Origin: CBDUQN01 sp965369375
Lineage (GTDB): Bacteria > Krumholzibacteriota > Krumholzibacteriia > Krumholzibacteriales > Krumholzibacteriaceae
Assembly: GCA_965369375.1 (NCBI GenBank)
Contig: CBDUQN010000003.1
Location: 22,600 to 86,599 of the forward strand
DNA: 64,000 nt
Reading direction: 5' to 3'
This document shows, one piece after another, positions 8,107-16,884 of the stretch. The position numbers were made by a program, and so were the translations under genes. Position 1 is the first letter of the stretch. The number at the start of each line of letters is the position of its first letter. The notes beneath the pieces were generated by a model. The model searched no databases. It was not told where the DNA came from and saw only the letters and a program-made list of their open reading frames with translations.

Positions 8107-9874
8107 TTGTTTCTCCTATCCCGTGTATGGCCGCAATCTCCTCTATCGACGCTTTGCGAAGGCGCTCGAGGCTGCCGAATTCAACGAGGAGCAGCATTTT
8201 TCGCTTTTCCCCGATGCCGGGGATTGCGTCGAGCTCCGACACCGCGAGCCCCCTGGATCTGAGCCTGCGGTGATACTCCACGGCGAAGCGATGCGCCTCG
8301 TTTCGGATACGCTGCAGGTAACGCAGTACCTTGTTCCGCCTCGAGAGGCGCAGCGGATCACCCGTTTCTTCGATGTGGATCTCTTCGTTCTTTTTGGCGA
8401 GGCCGACAATCGGGATGCCGGTCACTTCCGAGATTTCCATCGCGCTGCGGGTGGCGGATACCTGCCCCTTGCCGCCGTCGATGAGGATGAAGTCCGGCGC
8501 CTGCTCTTTCCCCGCCTTGAGCGTCTTGAGCCTGCGCGACAGCACCTCTTCGAGCATAGCGCAATCATCTATCCCTTCAACCGTTTTGATTTTGAAATGG
8601 CGGTAGCCGGATTTAAGGGGTTTGCCCTTTACAAACGTGACCATCGATCCGACGGCCTCCGCCCCCTGGATATTGCTGATGTCGAACGCCTCGATCCGCA
8701 GCGGCGTGGTGGGTAGATGAAGTGCATCCTTCATATCCCTCAGCAGTGTCGTGCTTTCGGCTTTCGCCCGGACCTCCGCGACGATCTTGTACGATGCATT
8801 CTTGTAGGCGAGGGCGACGAGCTTCTTTTTCTCGCCTCTCTTCGGTGTCGCGATCCTGACCCTGCGCCCGATAGCGCCGCTCAGCCAATCCTCGATCAGA
8901 GGCGCTTCGCTCGGCTCGATCTGTGTGAAAATTCTCGGGGGAATATCGGTCGCGCTGTGATAGTAGAGCGTGATGAAGGAATCGAAAATTATATCGTCTT
9001 CCATCTTCTCTACGGCCGGGATGATGAACGCCTCTGAGGCGAGAATCCTGCCCTCACGGATTTTCATCACGACGCCGCAAGATTTTCCGCCTTCCCGGGC
9101 GAACGCGATGATGTCTTCATCCTCACCCCGCGGCGAGACGGCGAGCTGTTTCTGAGCTAGCGCTTCGAGGGCTCTGACCTGGTCCCGGGCGAGTGCGGCC
9201 TCTTCGTATCGCTTTTCCTGCGAGAGAGCCTGCATCTTTTCGAGGAGTGAAGTGCGAAGCTCTTCTTTGCGGCCCTTGAGAAAGAGTCTTGCCTCATCGA
9301 CTATTCTTCGGTACTCGTCCTCGCCAATGCGTCCCGTGCACGGTCCGAGGCAGCGTTTGATGTCGAAGTTGAGGCATTCGCGTTCTCTTTTCGAGAATTT
9401 TTTTCCGATGCAGCCGCGCAGTGGGAAGATGGTGCCGACGAGTTTCAGGGTACGCCTTACGGCCCGTACATCCGTGTAGGGACCGAAGTACTCCGCCCCG
9501 TCGTTTTCGACATGCCGCACGAGAAGCAGTCTCGGGAACATTTCATTCCTTGTGAGTTTGATAAAAGGGTATCGCTTGTCATCCTTGAGCTGCACATTGT
9601 ATCGAGGCCGGTATTCCTTGATGAGGTTACATTCGAGAACGAGTGCTTCCACCTCGTTTTCGGTGGCTATGTAGTCGATCGCATCGGTGGAGTTCATAAG
9701 CGCCCTCGTCTTTGGATCGAGGGCATCCTCCTTTTGTAAATAACTACGGACCCGGGAGATCAACCGTTTGGCCTTCCCGACGTACAGCACCCTTCCCTTC
9801 GTGTTTTTCATGAAATAAACACCCGGGGAATCGGGTATCTTCTCCACCGAGCGCTTGAGTTTATCGGTACGCAT
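8069..9874 (-). CDS. uvrC: Excinuclease ABC subunit C
   Basis: Makes both incisions in nucleotide excision repair with UvrB. It has about 601 residues: GIY-YIG nuclease (SPGVYFMKNTKGRVLYVGKA, residues ~12-90), UVR motif near residue 200, RNase H-like endonuclease C-terminal half (IEAFDISNIQGAEAVGSMV; LIDGGKGQVSA), and tandem helix-hairpin-helix at the end (LDAIPGIGEKRK, IHGIGETIAGEI). The ATG at 9874 is preferred over a TTG at 9883. Its 5' end overlaps the divergent rpsT promoter. Confidence 0.95.
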   Translation of the reverse strand: MRTDKLKRSVEKIPDSPGVYFMKNTKGRVLYVGKAKRLISRVRSYLQKEDALDPKTRALMNSTDAIDYIATENEVEALVLECNLIKEYRPRYNVQLKDDKRYPFIKLTRNEMFPRLLLVRHVENDGAEYFGPYTDVRAVRRTLKLVGTIFPLRGCIGKKFSKRERECLNFDIKRCLGPCTGRIGEDEYRRIVDEARLFLKGRKEELRTSLLEKMQALSQEKRYEEAALARDQVRALEALAQKQLAVSPRGEDEDIIAFAREGGKSCGVVMKIREGRILASEAFIIPAVEKMEDDIIFDSFITLYYHSATDIPPRIFTQIEPSEAPLIEDWLSGAIGRRVRIATPKRGEKKKLVALAYKNASYKIVAEVRAKAESTTLLRDMKDALHLPTTPLRIEAFDISNIQGAEAVGSMVTFVKGKPLKSGYRHFKIKTVEGIDDCAMLEEVLSRRLKTLKAGKEQAPDFILIDGGKGQVSATRSAMEISEVTGIPIVGLAKKNEEIHIEETGDPLRLSRRNKVLRYLQRIRNEAHRFAVEYHRRLRSRGLAVSELDAIPGIGEKRKMLLLVEFGSLERLRKASIEEIAAIHGIGETIAGEIFRHLHDR

Positions 9875-9876
9875 AC

Positions 9877-9905
9877 TTGACAATTCGATCCGCCTATAGT
9901 ATGTT
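9877..9905 (+). promoter_or_regulatory. Promoter of rpsT
   Basis: A perfect -35 TTGACA (9877-9882), a 17-nt spacer and a -10 TATGTT (9900-9905), 26 nt before the rpsT start codon. It is read divergently from uvrC and overlaps the uvrC start region. Confidence 0.75.
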
Positions 9906-9931
9906 ATCGCATCGTCGGAGGTGAAATTCGA

Positions 9932-10183
9932 ATGCCGAACAACAAATCAGCATGGAAAAGAATGCGCCAGAATAAGCGGAAGCGGATGCAAAACAAATCC
10001 CACCGCTCCAATCTGCGCAAGGTCATCAAATCGTTCAAGGCGATAAGCGACGCGGAATCGGCGAGGGAACAGTTGCCGAACCTGGCATCGGTCATCGACA
10101 AAGCCGCAAAAAAGGGAATTCTTCACGATCGAACGGCTGCGCGCCTGAAATCGAGGCTTTCAAGAAGAATCGCCGGCTCTTAA
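9932..10183 (+). CDS. rpsT: 30S ribosomal protein S20
   Basis: Primary 16S rRNA-binding protein bS20. It has 83 residues, normal for the family, and is strongly basic with a helical hairpin: NKSAWKRMRQNKRKR, then KVIKSFKAI and the C-terminal KKGILHDRTAARLKSRL. The ATG follows a clear GGAGGTG Shine-Dalgarno sequence. It is a single-gene unit on the plus strand whose stop overlaps the convergent proS stop by 4 nt; no hairpin terminator is seen between them. Confidence 0.96.
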   Translation: MPNNKSAWKRMRQNKRKRMQNKSHRSNLRKVIKSFKAISDAESAREQLPNLASVIDKAAKKGILHDRTAARLKSRLSRRIAGS

Positions 10184-11913
10184 TCGTTGATCCGTTGAAG
10201 GATTTGCGCTAGGGCGTCGTCGATCTGATGCGTTTCGATCCGGCGATTGCCTCTATCGAACAGCTCTACCTTTCCCTCCTTGAGCTTCTTTCCAATCGTC
10301 AGTCGAAGGGGAATGCCGATGAGATCGGCGTCCTTGAACTTCACTCCGGGACTTACGTTCCGGTCGTCCATGAGGACCTCGATCCCGTTGTCCTCGAGCT
10401 CGCGTTCGAACCTCGTTGCGGCGTCCATTACCGCGGAATCGTTGACATTGACGGGCAGTATCAGTATCTGAAAGGGCGCGATGTTCATCGGCCAGATAAT
10501 ACCGTCTTTGTCGTGGTGCTGCTCGATCACCGCCGCAATCATCCGTGATATTCCGAAGCCGTAGCACCCCATGATGAAGGGATGGCTCTCGCCCTTCTCG
10601 TCGAGAAAGGTGGCATTCATGCTCGAAGAGTATTTGGTTCCGAGCTTGAATATATGACCGACCTCCAGGCCGCGATGCATCGACATCTCATTATTGCAGT
10701 TCGGGCACCGGTCCCCTTCCTTCGCCCACACGAAATCGGCGAAGTGGTCTATGGTGAAATCCCGGCCGGCTTGCGCTCCGACGAGATGCCGGTCACGCGT
10801 GTTCGCGCCGACGATCATCGCATCGTACCCCTTGACGAGATTGTCGGCGTAGATCGTCGTTTCGCCCGGCAGGCCGACCGGTCCTGAAAATCCGACAGGA
10901 CCACCGGTGAGCTGCTCTATCTCCTCCGGTTCTAGGAATCGTATATCGGGATCTTCCAGCGCGCGCATGAGTTTGGTTTCGTTCACTTCGCGATCGCCGG
11001 GGACGAGAACGGCGATATTTCGTTCCCCCGTCCGATAGAGCAGCGTTTTGACCAGATCGTGTTGATCGACGCCGAGAAAATTCGCTACTTCGTCCACCGT
11101 CGTCATCGAGGGCGTTTCCACCTCTTTGTAGGCCGTTTTATCATCCGCCTCTTTGTAGGCCGTATCATCCGCCCTCTCTTTCGCTTCGTGATCGGTACCG
11201 AGCGCGCGAGCCCGCTCGAGATTCACGCCGTATCCACATGAGCAGCTGAGGATAACATCCTCGCCGTTGGAAGCGAGGACCATGAATTCGTGCGATTCGT
11301 CGCCGCCGATATAACCCGACTCCGCCTCGACCATCCGGTAATCGAGGCCGCACCGCTCGATAATCTTCCGGTACGCGCCTTCCATGTCCCGGTACGTGAC
11401 ATCGAGAGATCTGTCGTCCGCATGGAAGCTGTACGCGTCTTTCATTAAGAATTCGCGCGCGCGCACAACGCCGTACCGCGGCCTGATCTCATCACGGAAC
11501 TTGATTAATATCTGATAGAAGCATTGCGGGAGCGAGCGGTAGCTTTTGAGCTCGTCTCGCGCAACCATGGTGATTACCTCTTCGTGCGTCGGTCCGAGGG
11601 CGAATGTGCGGTTGCGGCTGTCTTTCAATTTGAACAGTTCCGGACCGAACGAATTGATTCTCCCGCTTTCCTCGTAGAGCTCTATCGGATGGAGGATCGG
11701 CATGAGCACTTCCTGACACCCGATGGCGTCCATCTCTTCTCTTACGATCTTCTCTATCTTCTTTACCACCTTGAATCCAGCGGGAAGGAATATATACACC
11801 CCTGAGGTGAGTTTTCGGATCAATCCTGCCCGCAGCATGAGGCGATGACTGATAATTTCCGCCTCGTGCGGATCCTCCTTATATGTGGGGATTGTGCTTA
11901 TTGACCAGCGCAT
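10180..11913 (-). CDS. proS: Prolyl-tRNA synthetase (bacterial type with editing insertion)
   Basis: Class II aminoacyl-tRNA synthetase charging tRNA-Pro. It has 577 residues: catalytic domain with motif 1-2 (RAGLIRKLTSGVYIFLPAG; FALGPTHEEVIT; FRDEIRPRYGVVRAREFLMKD), an INS editing domain (about 255-370, YbaK-like, clears Ala-tRNA-Pro), motif 3 (GCYGFGISRMIAAV), and an anticodon-binding domain at the C-terminus (IAPFQILILPVN). Just before the INS core there is a short tandem peptide duplication, AYKEADD-like, annotated separately. A perfect -10 TATAAT lies at 11974-11979 on the minus strand, but I see no good -35. Confidence 0.96.
   Translation of the reverse strand: MRWSISTIPTYKEDPHEAEIISHRLMLRAGLIRKLTSGVYIFLPAGFKVVKKIEKIVREEMDAIGCQEVLMPILHPIELYEESGRINSFGPELFKLKDSRNRTFALGPTHEEVITMVARDELKSYRSLPQCFYQILIKFRDEIRPRYGVVRAREFLMKDAYSFHADDRSLDVTYRDMEGAYRKIIERCGLDYRMVEAESGYIGGDESHEFMVLASNGEDVILSCSCGYGVNLERARALGTDHEAKERADDTAYKEADDKTAYKEVETPSMTTVDEVANFLGVDQHDLVKTLLYRTGERNIAVLVPGDREVNETKLMRALEDPDIRFLEPEEIEQLTGGPVGFSGPVGLPGETTIYADNLVKGYDAMIVGANTRDRHLVGAQAGRDFTIDHFADFVWAKEGDRCPNCNNEMSMHRGLEVGHIFKLGTKYSSSMNATFLDEKGESHPFIMGCYGFGISRMIAAVIEQHHDKDGIIWPMNIAPFQILILPVNVNDSAVMDAATRFERELEDNGIEVLMDDRNVSPGVKFKDADLIGIPLRLTIGKKLKEGKVELFDRGNRRIETHQIDDALAQILQRIND
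11121..11171 (-). repeat. In-frame tandem duplication inside proS
   Basis: Two near-identical copies (11121-11147, 27 nt; 11148-11171, 24 nt) differing by one codon. They encode a repeated DD(K)TAYKE peptide at the entrance of the ProS editing domain. The reading frame is preserved. Confidence 0.8.
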
Positions 11914-12019
11914 CTTACTCTCTTTCTGGACGGGATCATCGTTATAATCTTTCCATTTCCGTGCACGTCACCTATTATACTATGAAAACAAGCGGGTATT
12001 TGCAACCTTGAAGTAGTTT

Positions 12020-12052
12020 GGACATCCGGCGTTTGTGTCGGGACATCCGGCG
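12020..12052 (+). repeat. Direct repeat GGACATCCGGCG upstream of the methyltransferase/MTHFR gene
   Basis: The 12-mer GGACATCCGGCG occurs exactly at 12020-12031 and 12041-12052, a 21-nt period (two helical turns), just upstream of the preferred start at 12065. It could be an operator or a small duplication. Confidence 0.5.
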
Positions 12053-12064
12053 AAGGGAAAATGT

Positions 12065-13903
12065 GTGGCGGCTCGTTTTCTGGAGATGCTCGGGACTCGC
12101 GTCGTGCTTTTCGACGGCGCCATGGGCACGATGCTCTACGAATACGGGGTTTTCATCAATCGTTGTTTCGACGAGGTCAATCTCTCCAATCCATCTCTCG
12201 TGGAACGGATCCACCGCGAGTACATCGGGGCCGGCGCCGATGTGATCGAGACGAATACGTTCGGGGCAAACAGGTTCAAGTTGAAACTGCACGGTCTCGA
12301 CAGTCGGCTCGCCGAGATAAACAGGACCGGCGCGCAGATCGCCCGCAGAGCGGCCGACGAAGGCGCGCTCGTCGCCGGCGCAATAGGCCCTCTTGGTATA
12401 AAGATTGAGCCTTGGGGCCCGACTTCGAATGAAGAGGCGATCGCCGCATTCGCCGAGCAGGCGGAGGCCCTGCTCTCAGAAGGGATCGATCTCTTCGTCA
12501 TCGAAACTTTCGCCGATCTCAACGAGATACATCAGGCCATCAAGGCCGTCAAGAATGTGAGTGATCTGCCTGTCGTTGCGCAGATGACGCTTCAGAATGA
12601 CGGATTGGGCCTCTACGGAACGGAGCCGGACGAGTTCGCGAGGAGGCTGTTTCAGTGGGAGGCCGATGTCGCCGGTGTCAACTGCTCCGTCGGTCCAAAG
12701 GTCATGCTCGACGCGGTGGAAAGAATGGCCGGGGCCGTGGACGGGCACATCTCGGCGCAGCCGAATGCGGGCATTCCCCAGAATGTAGAGGGACGCAATA
12801 TATACCTCGTATCTCCCGAATACCTCTCCGAGTATGCGAGAAGGTTCGTTCAGGTCGGCGCGCGCGTGGTCGGCGGCTGCTGTGGGACGACGCCGACTCA
12901 TATCAAGGCCATTCGCAACGCGCTTCGGACGGTGATGCCGGCGAAAAAGGCCACGCCGGCAAAGCCGCATCGACGTGTCGCCGAAGAGGAGGTTGCGGCA
13001 ACGCCGACACGGGAGAAATCGCGCATCGCTTCGCGCATAGCGGACGGTGAGTTCGTATGCTCAATCGAGCTCGTGCCTCCGAAGGGATGCAACCCGGAAA
13101 AGGTGCTCGATGCCGCGCGCTACCTCGCCGGGGAAAATATAGACGCGATCAATATCCCCGACAGCCCCCGCGCATCCTCGCGAATGAGCCCCCTTGCCCT
13201 TGCGGTCCTGATCGAGAGCAGGGTCGGCATCGAAACGATACTCCACTATTGTTGTCGTGATCGCAACATTCTCGGTATGCAGTCGGATTTGCTCGGCGCA
13301 CATGCGCTTGGTCTCAGAAATATCCTCATCGTGACCGGCGATCCTATACGGACGGGAGATTACCCTGATGCGACGGCCGTTTTCGATATAGACTCCATCG
13401 GACTGACGAACGTCGTCCACGAGCTCAACTACGGGCGCGACATCGGCGGCGGGCGCCTGAAATCACGGACATCGTTTCACATCGGCGTCGGCGTGAATCC
13501 CGGTGCCGTGAATTTCGAGGAGGAGATGAGGAGGTTCTACTGGAAGGTCGAAGCGGGCGCCGAGTTCGCGATAACGCAGCCCGTGTTCGATATCCGTCTC
13601 TTCGATCGATTCCTCGGGGCGATAGAATCGATTCGAATACCGGTCCTGGCCGGCATTTGGCCGCTCACGAGCTACAAGAACGCGGAGTTCATGAATAACG
13701 AGCTCCCCGGCGTCACCGTGCCCGATGATATAATGAGGCGGATGCGGGATACGGAGAGCGGTGAACGAGCATTGCAGGAAGGGACCGAGATAGCCGTCGA
13801 GATCCTCCGCGAGCTGAGAACCAGGATCGACGGTGTTCAGATCAGCGCACCCTTCAACCGGTATGAGCTTGCCCTTGCCGTATTGCGCCGCGGGATCGAT
13901 TGA
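12065..13903 (+). CDS. Bifunctional homocysteine S-methyltransferase / methylenetetrahydrofolate reductase
   Basis: Residues about 1-280 form a homocysteine methyltransferase barrel (VVLFDGAMGTMLYEYG; the zinc-ligand pair in VGGCCGTTPTHI and the upstream GVNCSVGP). After a lysine/alanine-rich linker, residues about 325-612 form an FAD-dependent 5,10-methylene-THF reductase barrel (FVCSIELVPPKG, LIVTGDPIRTGDYP, FAITQPVFDI). This architecture matches Bacillus YitJ. It would link reduced folate to methionine synthesis, but has no cobalamin-binding domain. The GTG at 12065 has AAGGGA in good position; a GTG at 12035 in the same frame is an alternative. A separate pterin-binding protein is encoded at 57.9-58.7 kb. 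Confidence 0.92.
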   Translation: MAARFLEMLGTRVVLFDGAMGTMLYEYGVFINRCFDEVNLSNPSLVERIHREYIGAGADVIETNTFGANRFKLKLHGLDSRLAEINRTGAQIARRAADEGALVAGAIGPLGIKIEPWGPTSNEEAIAAFAEQAEALLSEGIDLFVIETFADLNEIHQAIKAVKNVSDLPVVAQMTLQNDGLGLYGTEPDEFARRLFQWEADVAGVNCSVGPKVMLDAVERMAGAVDGHISAQPNAGIPQNVEGRNIYLVSPEYLSEYARRFVQVGARVVGGCCGTTPTHIKAIRNALRTVMPAKKATPAKPHRRVAEEEVAATPTREKSRIASRIADGEFVCSIELVPPKGCNPEKVLDAARYLAGENIDAINIPDSPRASSRMSPLALAVLIESRVGIETILHYCCRDRNILGMQSDLLGAHALGLRNILIVTGDPIRTGDYPDATAVFDIDSIGLTNVVHELNYGRDIGGGRLKSRTSFHIGVGVNPGAVNFEEEMRRFYWKVEAGAEFAITQPVFDIRLFDRFLGAIESIRIPVLAGIWPLTSYKNAEFMNNELPGVTVPDDIMRRMRDTESGERALQEGTEIAVEILRELRTRIDGVQISAPFNRYELALAVLRRGID

Positions 13904-13926
13904 TCAGGCCTCCCACCGGTCCCGTG

Positions 13927-16731
13927 CTAGAAATTGAATCCGATAAAGAAATCTATCCTCACCCCGCTTGTCGTTGTCTCGAAATCGGTGAGCTTGCTGA
14001 AGTTGACCCTGATAATGGGAAAGTAGCCGAGATTCATTTCCACACCGGCGCCGTAACTCCCCAGCCAGCCAGTATCGTATAAGAATCCGTTCACCTTCCC
14101 GATGTCGAAGAAAAGCGAACCTCTGAAGAGGGGGAGCTCGATATTTCCGACGGGAAATTTAAGTACAAAACGGTCTATCAAGGGAAACCTGAGTTCGTTG
14201 TTGAGCAGGAGGATTCTCTTTCCCGCGTACTCCCGATAGTGATAACCGCGGAGATCGAACGAACCGCCGAGATAGAAGAGCTGGATATCGCTCCCCCACG
14301 CGTTCCTGCTGACGAATCTCTGGGCGAAGATGTACCTCGGACTGAGGTTGATGTAATGACGCAGGTCGAAATGAAGCGTGGTGCTCTCGTAGCGGGATCC
14401 GTTTATATCGATCGTATTGCCGACCGCGATGTTTAAGCGGCGCCCGCTCGCCGGCCCGCCGATGTACCAGATGATATTATCCGTGGTAAACGACAGGTAG
14501 CTCGAAAGCAGAAGGCTGCTTCCCTCCTGTATTCCGATGTAGGTGATGTCGTCGTCGCGTTCCATCCATTTGAAGACACCGGATAGATCGACACGGGTGA
14601 ATTTCGAGATGGGATAGCTGATTCCACCCTGCACGCCGTAGCGTCGCTCGAACCGGAATAGATCGTATGCGCTGCTCATGTAGCTTGCCAGATGAAATGC
14701 TCCGAGGATATAGTTCAGCCTGCTGCTGAGGTTCACGTAGGTGACGGCGATATTCAGGTTTTTCCATATGCCGTGGAAGTCGTCGGACGCGGTTCCGAAA
14801 AGCAACATCAACTGGTGATTGCCGAGCATGTCGGTGAAGAAGAGCTGAGCTGCGTTTCCGAGATATCCGAAATCGGGATCGGCGGCGAAGGCGGCGCCGA
14901 TGAAATCGAGGCCGAACCGCACGCTATAGTCTTTCTTTTCTATATCGAGAAAATGATCGGGTGAATCGAGCAGCCAGGATTCATCGGTGTTGGATGTAAC
15001 TTCGAGCGCTTCTCCCTTCGAATCGTTCTTGAGAGGTACCCGGTAGATATGGTATGTGCCGTTGCTGAATGCCGCCGTGAGAAAACTGTTTCCCTTTGTA
15101 CAGGGAGTCGGGATGAACGCGCCCCCGAGGATGTTGGTCTGCTGGATTATTTTCGCTTCTTTGAGGAGGTAGATGTCGAAGACCCCTTTACGGTCGGACG
15201 AGAAGAGCAACCCGCTGCCGTCGTGAAGCCAGCGGGGGTCCTTGTCGACGCTCTTTCCTTCAGTGAGCGCCAGTATCTTCTTCGTCCCCGTATCGATTGT
15301 GTATATTGCGTATTTTCCGTTCATGCCCTCCGGGCACCTGTCCGAGCTGAATACGATGAGGTCTCTGTGCGGGTGCCAGTCGGGGTGGACGTCTTCGTAG
15401 TAATCGTCGGTCAAACGGCTAAACTGCTCCGTTTCCGTGTGATAGATGAAGAGGTCCGATTTTCCATTGTTGTCGATGGCGGAGAATGCGATGAATCGTC
15501 CGTCGGGCGAAGGGGCCGGAGAATTGAGAATCCTCGCTCCCTCGAAGAATATTCTATCGAGGACCTTCCTGTTCTTCGTGTCGAGGAGATAGATGGCGTC
15601 CCGTTCACCGACCTTCGAGACGAACAGGAGCGTGTCGCCCTTCGCAGAGAGACGGCTCCTGAGAAGCGGGATCTGTTCGAACTTGGTGGAGCGGCCTCCC
15701 TTGATGAGTGTTTTTCTTCGCCACTCCTCTTTGCCGTCGCGTGTGAGTTCGAAGAGGTCGATCGTTCCGAGACCGAATCCGATGCAGAACACACGTTCAC
15801 CGCATTTCGCATCGTTGACGATAACCGGACAGGTTTCAAACGAGAGCTTCTTGGTACACAGCGGCTCGGCGATTTCATCGATACGTCTGCGGTAGAGAAC
15901 CGTTGGGTAGTATCTCCTTCTGAGATATTCCTTCCAGTCATCGCTCAGCTCGGCGCTCGTGAGGCCGATGCTCTTCTCGAGCACGACGTCGAAACGGTCG
16001 TTCTTCCACCAGTTCTCCAGAATGAGGCGTAAGGCTTCTTTCCCGAATCGCGTGGCGATGTAATGGATGGCGCTCTCGCCTTCCTTGTACATCATATACG
16101 TCCCGTAAATTCTCCAGAGCTCGTGCAGCGGGATGAGCGTACCCTCCATCATGGCGTCTCGTATGAACATTTCGGATTCAGAGTCCATTTCGCCGTGTCC
16201 GATATATTCGGCGAGCCCCTCGGTGAACCACAACGGCGGATGGTTGTATGTGAACCGTCCTTGCGCACGCATAACGGTTCGAATTTTTTGCAGCATGAAA
16301 GCGTGAGTCATCTCGTGCCGGAACACGATCAGCAGCTTGTTGTACGAGCCCATAAAGGGCAGGGCGACGCGTCCCTTGATAAACTCGGTGAAACCGCCCG
16401 TTCCCTCCGAGATATGGTATGGGATGATGTTTGTCTCTTTGAAATCGTGGTGCGTGCCGTAGAGGATGATGGGGATCTTTTTCTCGAATTCGATATCGAA
16501 GAATTCCGAGAGCTCGTCGTAAACCTGCTCGGCGAGACTAGCCACGAATTCCTCGATGGGAATTTCCTCGGGATAGTAGAATATCTCCGTGTGCGGGGTC
16601 TCGATGATCTTCCAGTCTTTCGGCGCGTACTGAATCTTGTTTTTGCCGAAAGGGTACTGAGCGGAGGCCTCCAGCGGCATGAGCAGGCAGAGGTTCATCG
16701 AGAGCATTATCGATATGATTGCGGTGCGCAT
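13927..16731 (-). CDS. Outer-membrane fusion: gluzincin-type metalloprotease, TolB-like propeller and BamA/D15-like barrel
   Basis: 934 residues with a signal peptide (cleavage near ASAQ-YP, residue 24). The first ~290 residues resemble peptidase MA-type gluzincins: H139-E140-M-T-H143 and a downstream WFTEGLAEY whose Glu171 would be the third zinc ligand. Residues about 300-600 hold PD40/TolB-like blades (PAPSPDGRFIAFSA, PDWHPHRDLIVFSSD, PRWLHDGSGLLFSSD). Residues about 620-934 look like a C-terminal beta-barrel ending in alternating hydrophobics and Phe (FFIGFNF), the usual BAM signal. I infer a protease held at the outer membrane. It is convergent with the upstream fusion gene; its own promoter is not obvious. 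Confidence 0.8.
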   Translation of the reverse strand: MRTAIISIMLSMNLCLLMPLEASAQYPFGKNKIQYAPKDWKIIETPHTEIFYYPEEIPIEEFVASLAEQVYDELSEFFDIEFEKKIPIILYGTHHDFKETNIIPYHISEGTGGFTEFIKGRVALPFMGSYNKLLIVFRHEMTHAFMLQKIRTVMRAQGRFTYNHPPLWFTEGLAEYIGHGEMDSESEMFIRDAMMEGTLIPLHELWRIYGTYMMYKEGESAIHYIATRFGKEALRLILENWWKNDRFDVVLEKSIGLTSAELSDDWKEYLRRRYYPTVLYRRRIDEIAEPLCTKKLSFETCPVIVNDAKCGERVFCIGFGLGTIDLFELTRDGKEEWRRKTLIKGGRSTKFEQIPLLRSRLSAKGDTLLFVSKVGERDAIYLLDTKNRKVLDRIFFEGARILNSPAPSPDGRFIAFSAIDNNGKSDLFIYHTETEQFSRLTDDYYEDVHPDWHPHRDLIVFSSDRCPEGMNGKYAIYTIDTGTKKILALTEGKSVDKDPRWLHDGSGLLFSSDRKGVFDIYLLKEAKIIQQTNILGGAFIPTPCTKGNSFLTAAFSNGTYHIYRVPLKNDSKGEALEVTSNTDESWLLDSPDHFLDIEKKDYSVRFGLDFIGAAFAADPDFGYLGNAAQLFFTDMLGNHQLMLLFGTASDDFHGIWKNLNIAVTYVNLSSRLNYILGAFHLASYMSSAYDLFRFERRYGVQGGISYPISKFTRVDLSGVFKWMERDDDITYIGIQEGSSLLLSSYLSFTTDNIIWYIGGPASGRRLNIAVGNTIDINGSRYESTTLHFDLRHYINLSPRYIFAQRFVSRNAWGSDIQLFYLGGSFDLRGYHYREYAGKRILLLNNELRFPLIDRFVLKFPVGNIELPLFRGSLFFDIGKVNGFLYDTGWLGSYGAGVEMNLGYFPIIRVNFSKLTDFETTTSGVRIDFFIGFNF

Positions 16732-16884
16732 TGTCCCGTATAATGGTTCCCATTATTAATTTGTCGACGTTTTTATATAATTTCAAGGGGTATCTGCGGT
16801 GATTCCTGGAAGCAACCGGTTAACTAACTAAGATAAAAGGCATTACGCTCATCCCCGGTCTTTGGCGCAACGAACGCGTCCCGC

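Noticed and set aside
16732..16884. Possible RNA gene or small gene in the 150-nt gap (multiple stop-like TAACTAACTAA)
   Set aside because: No structure, promoter or frame beyond a few codons.
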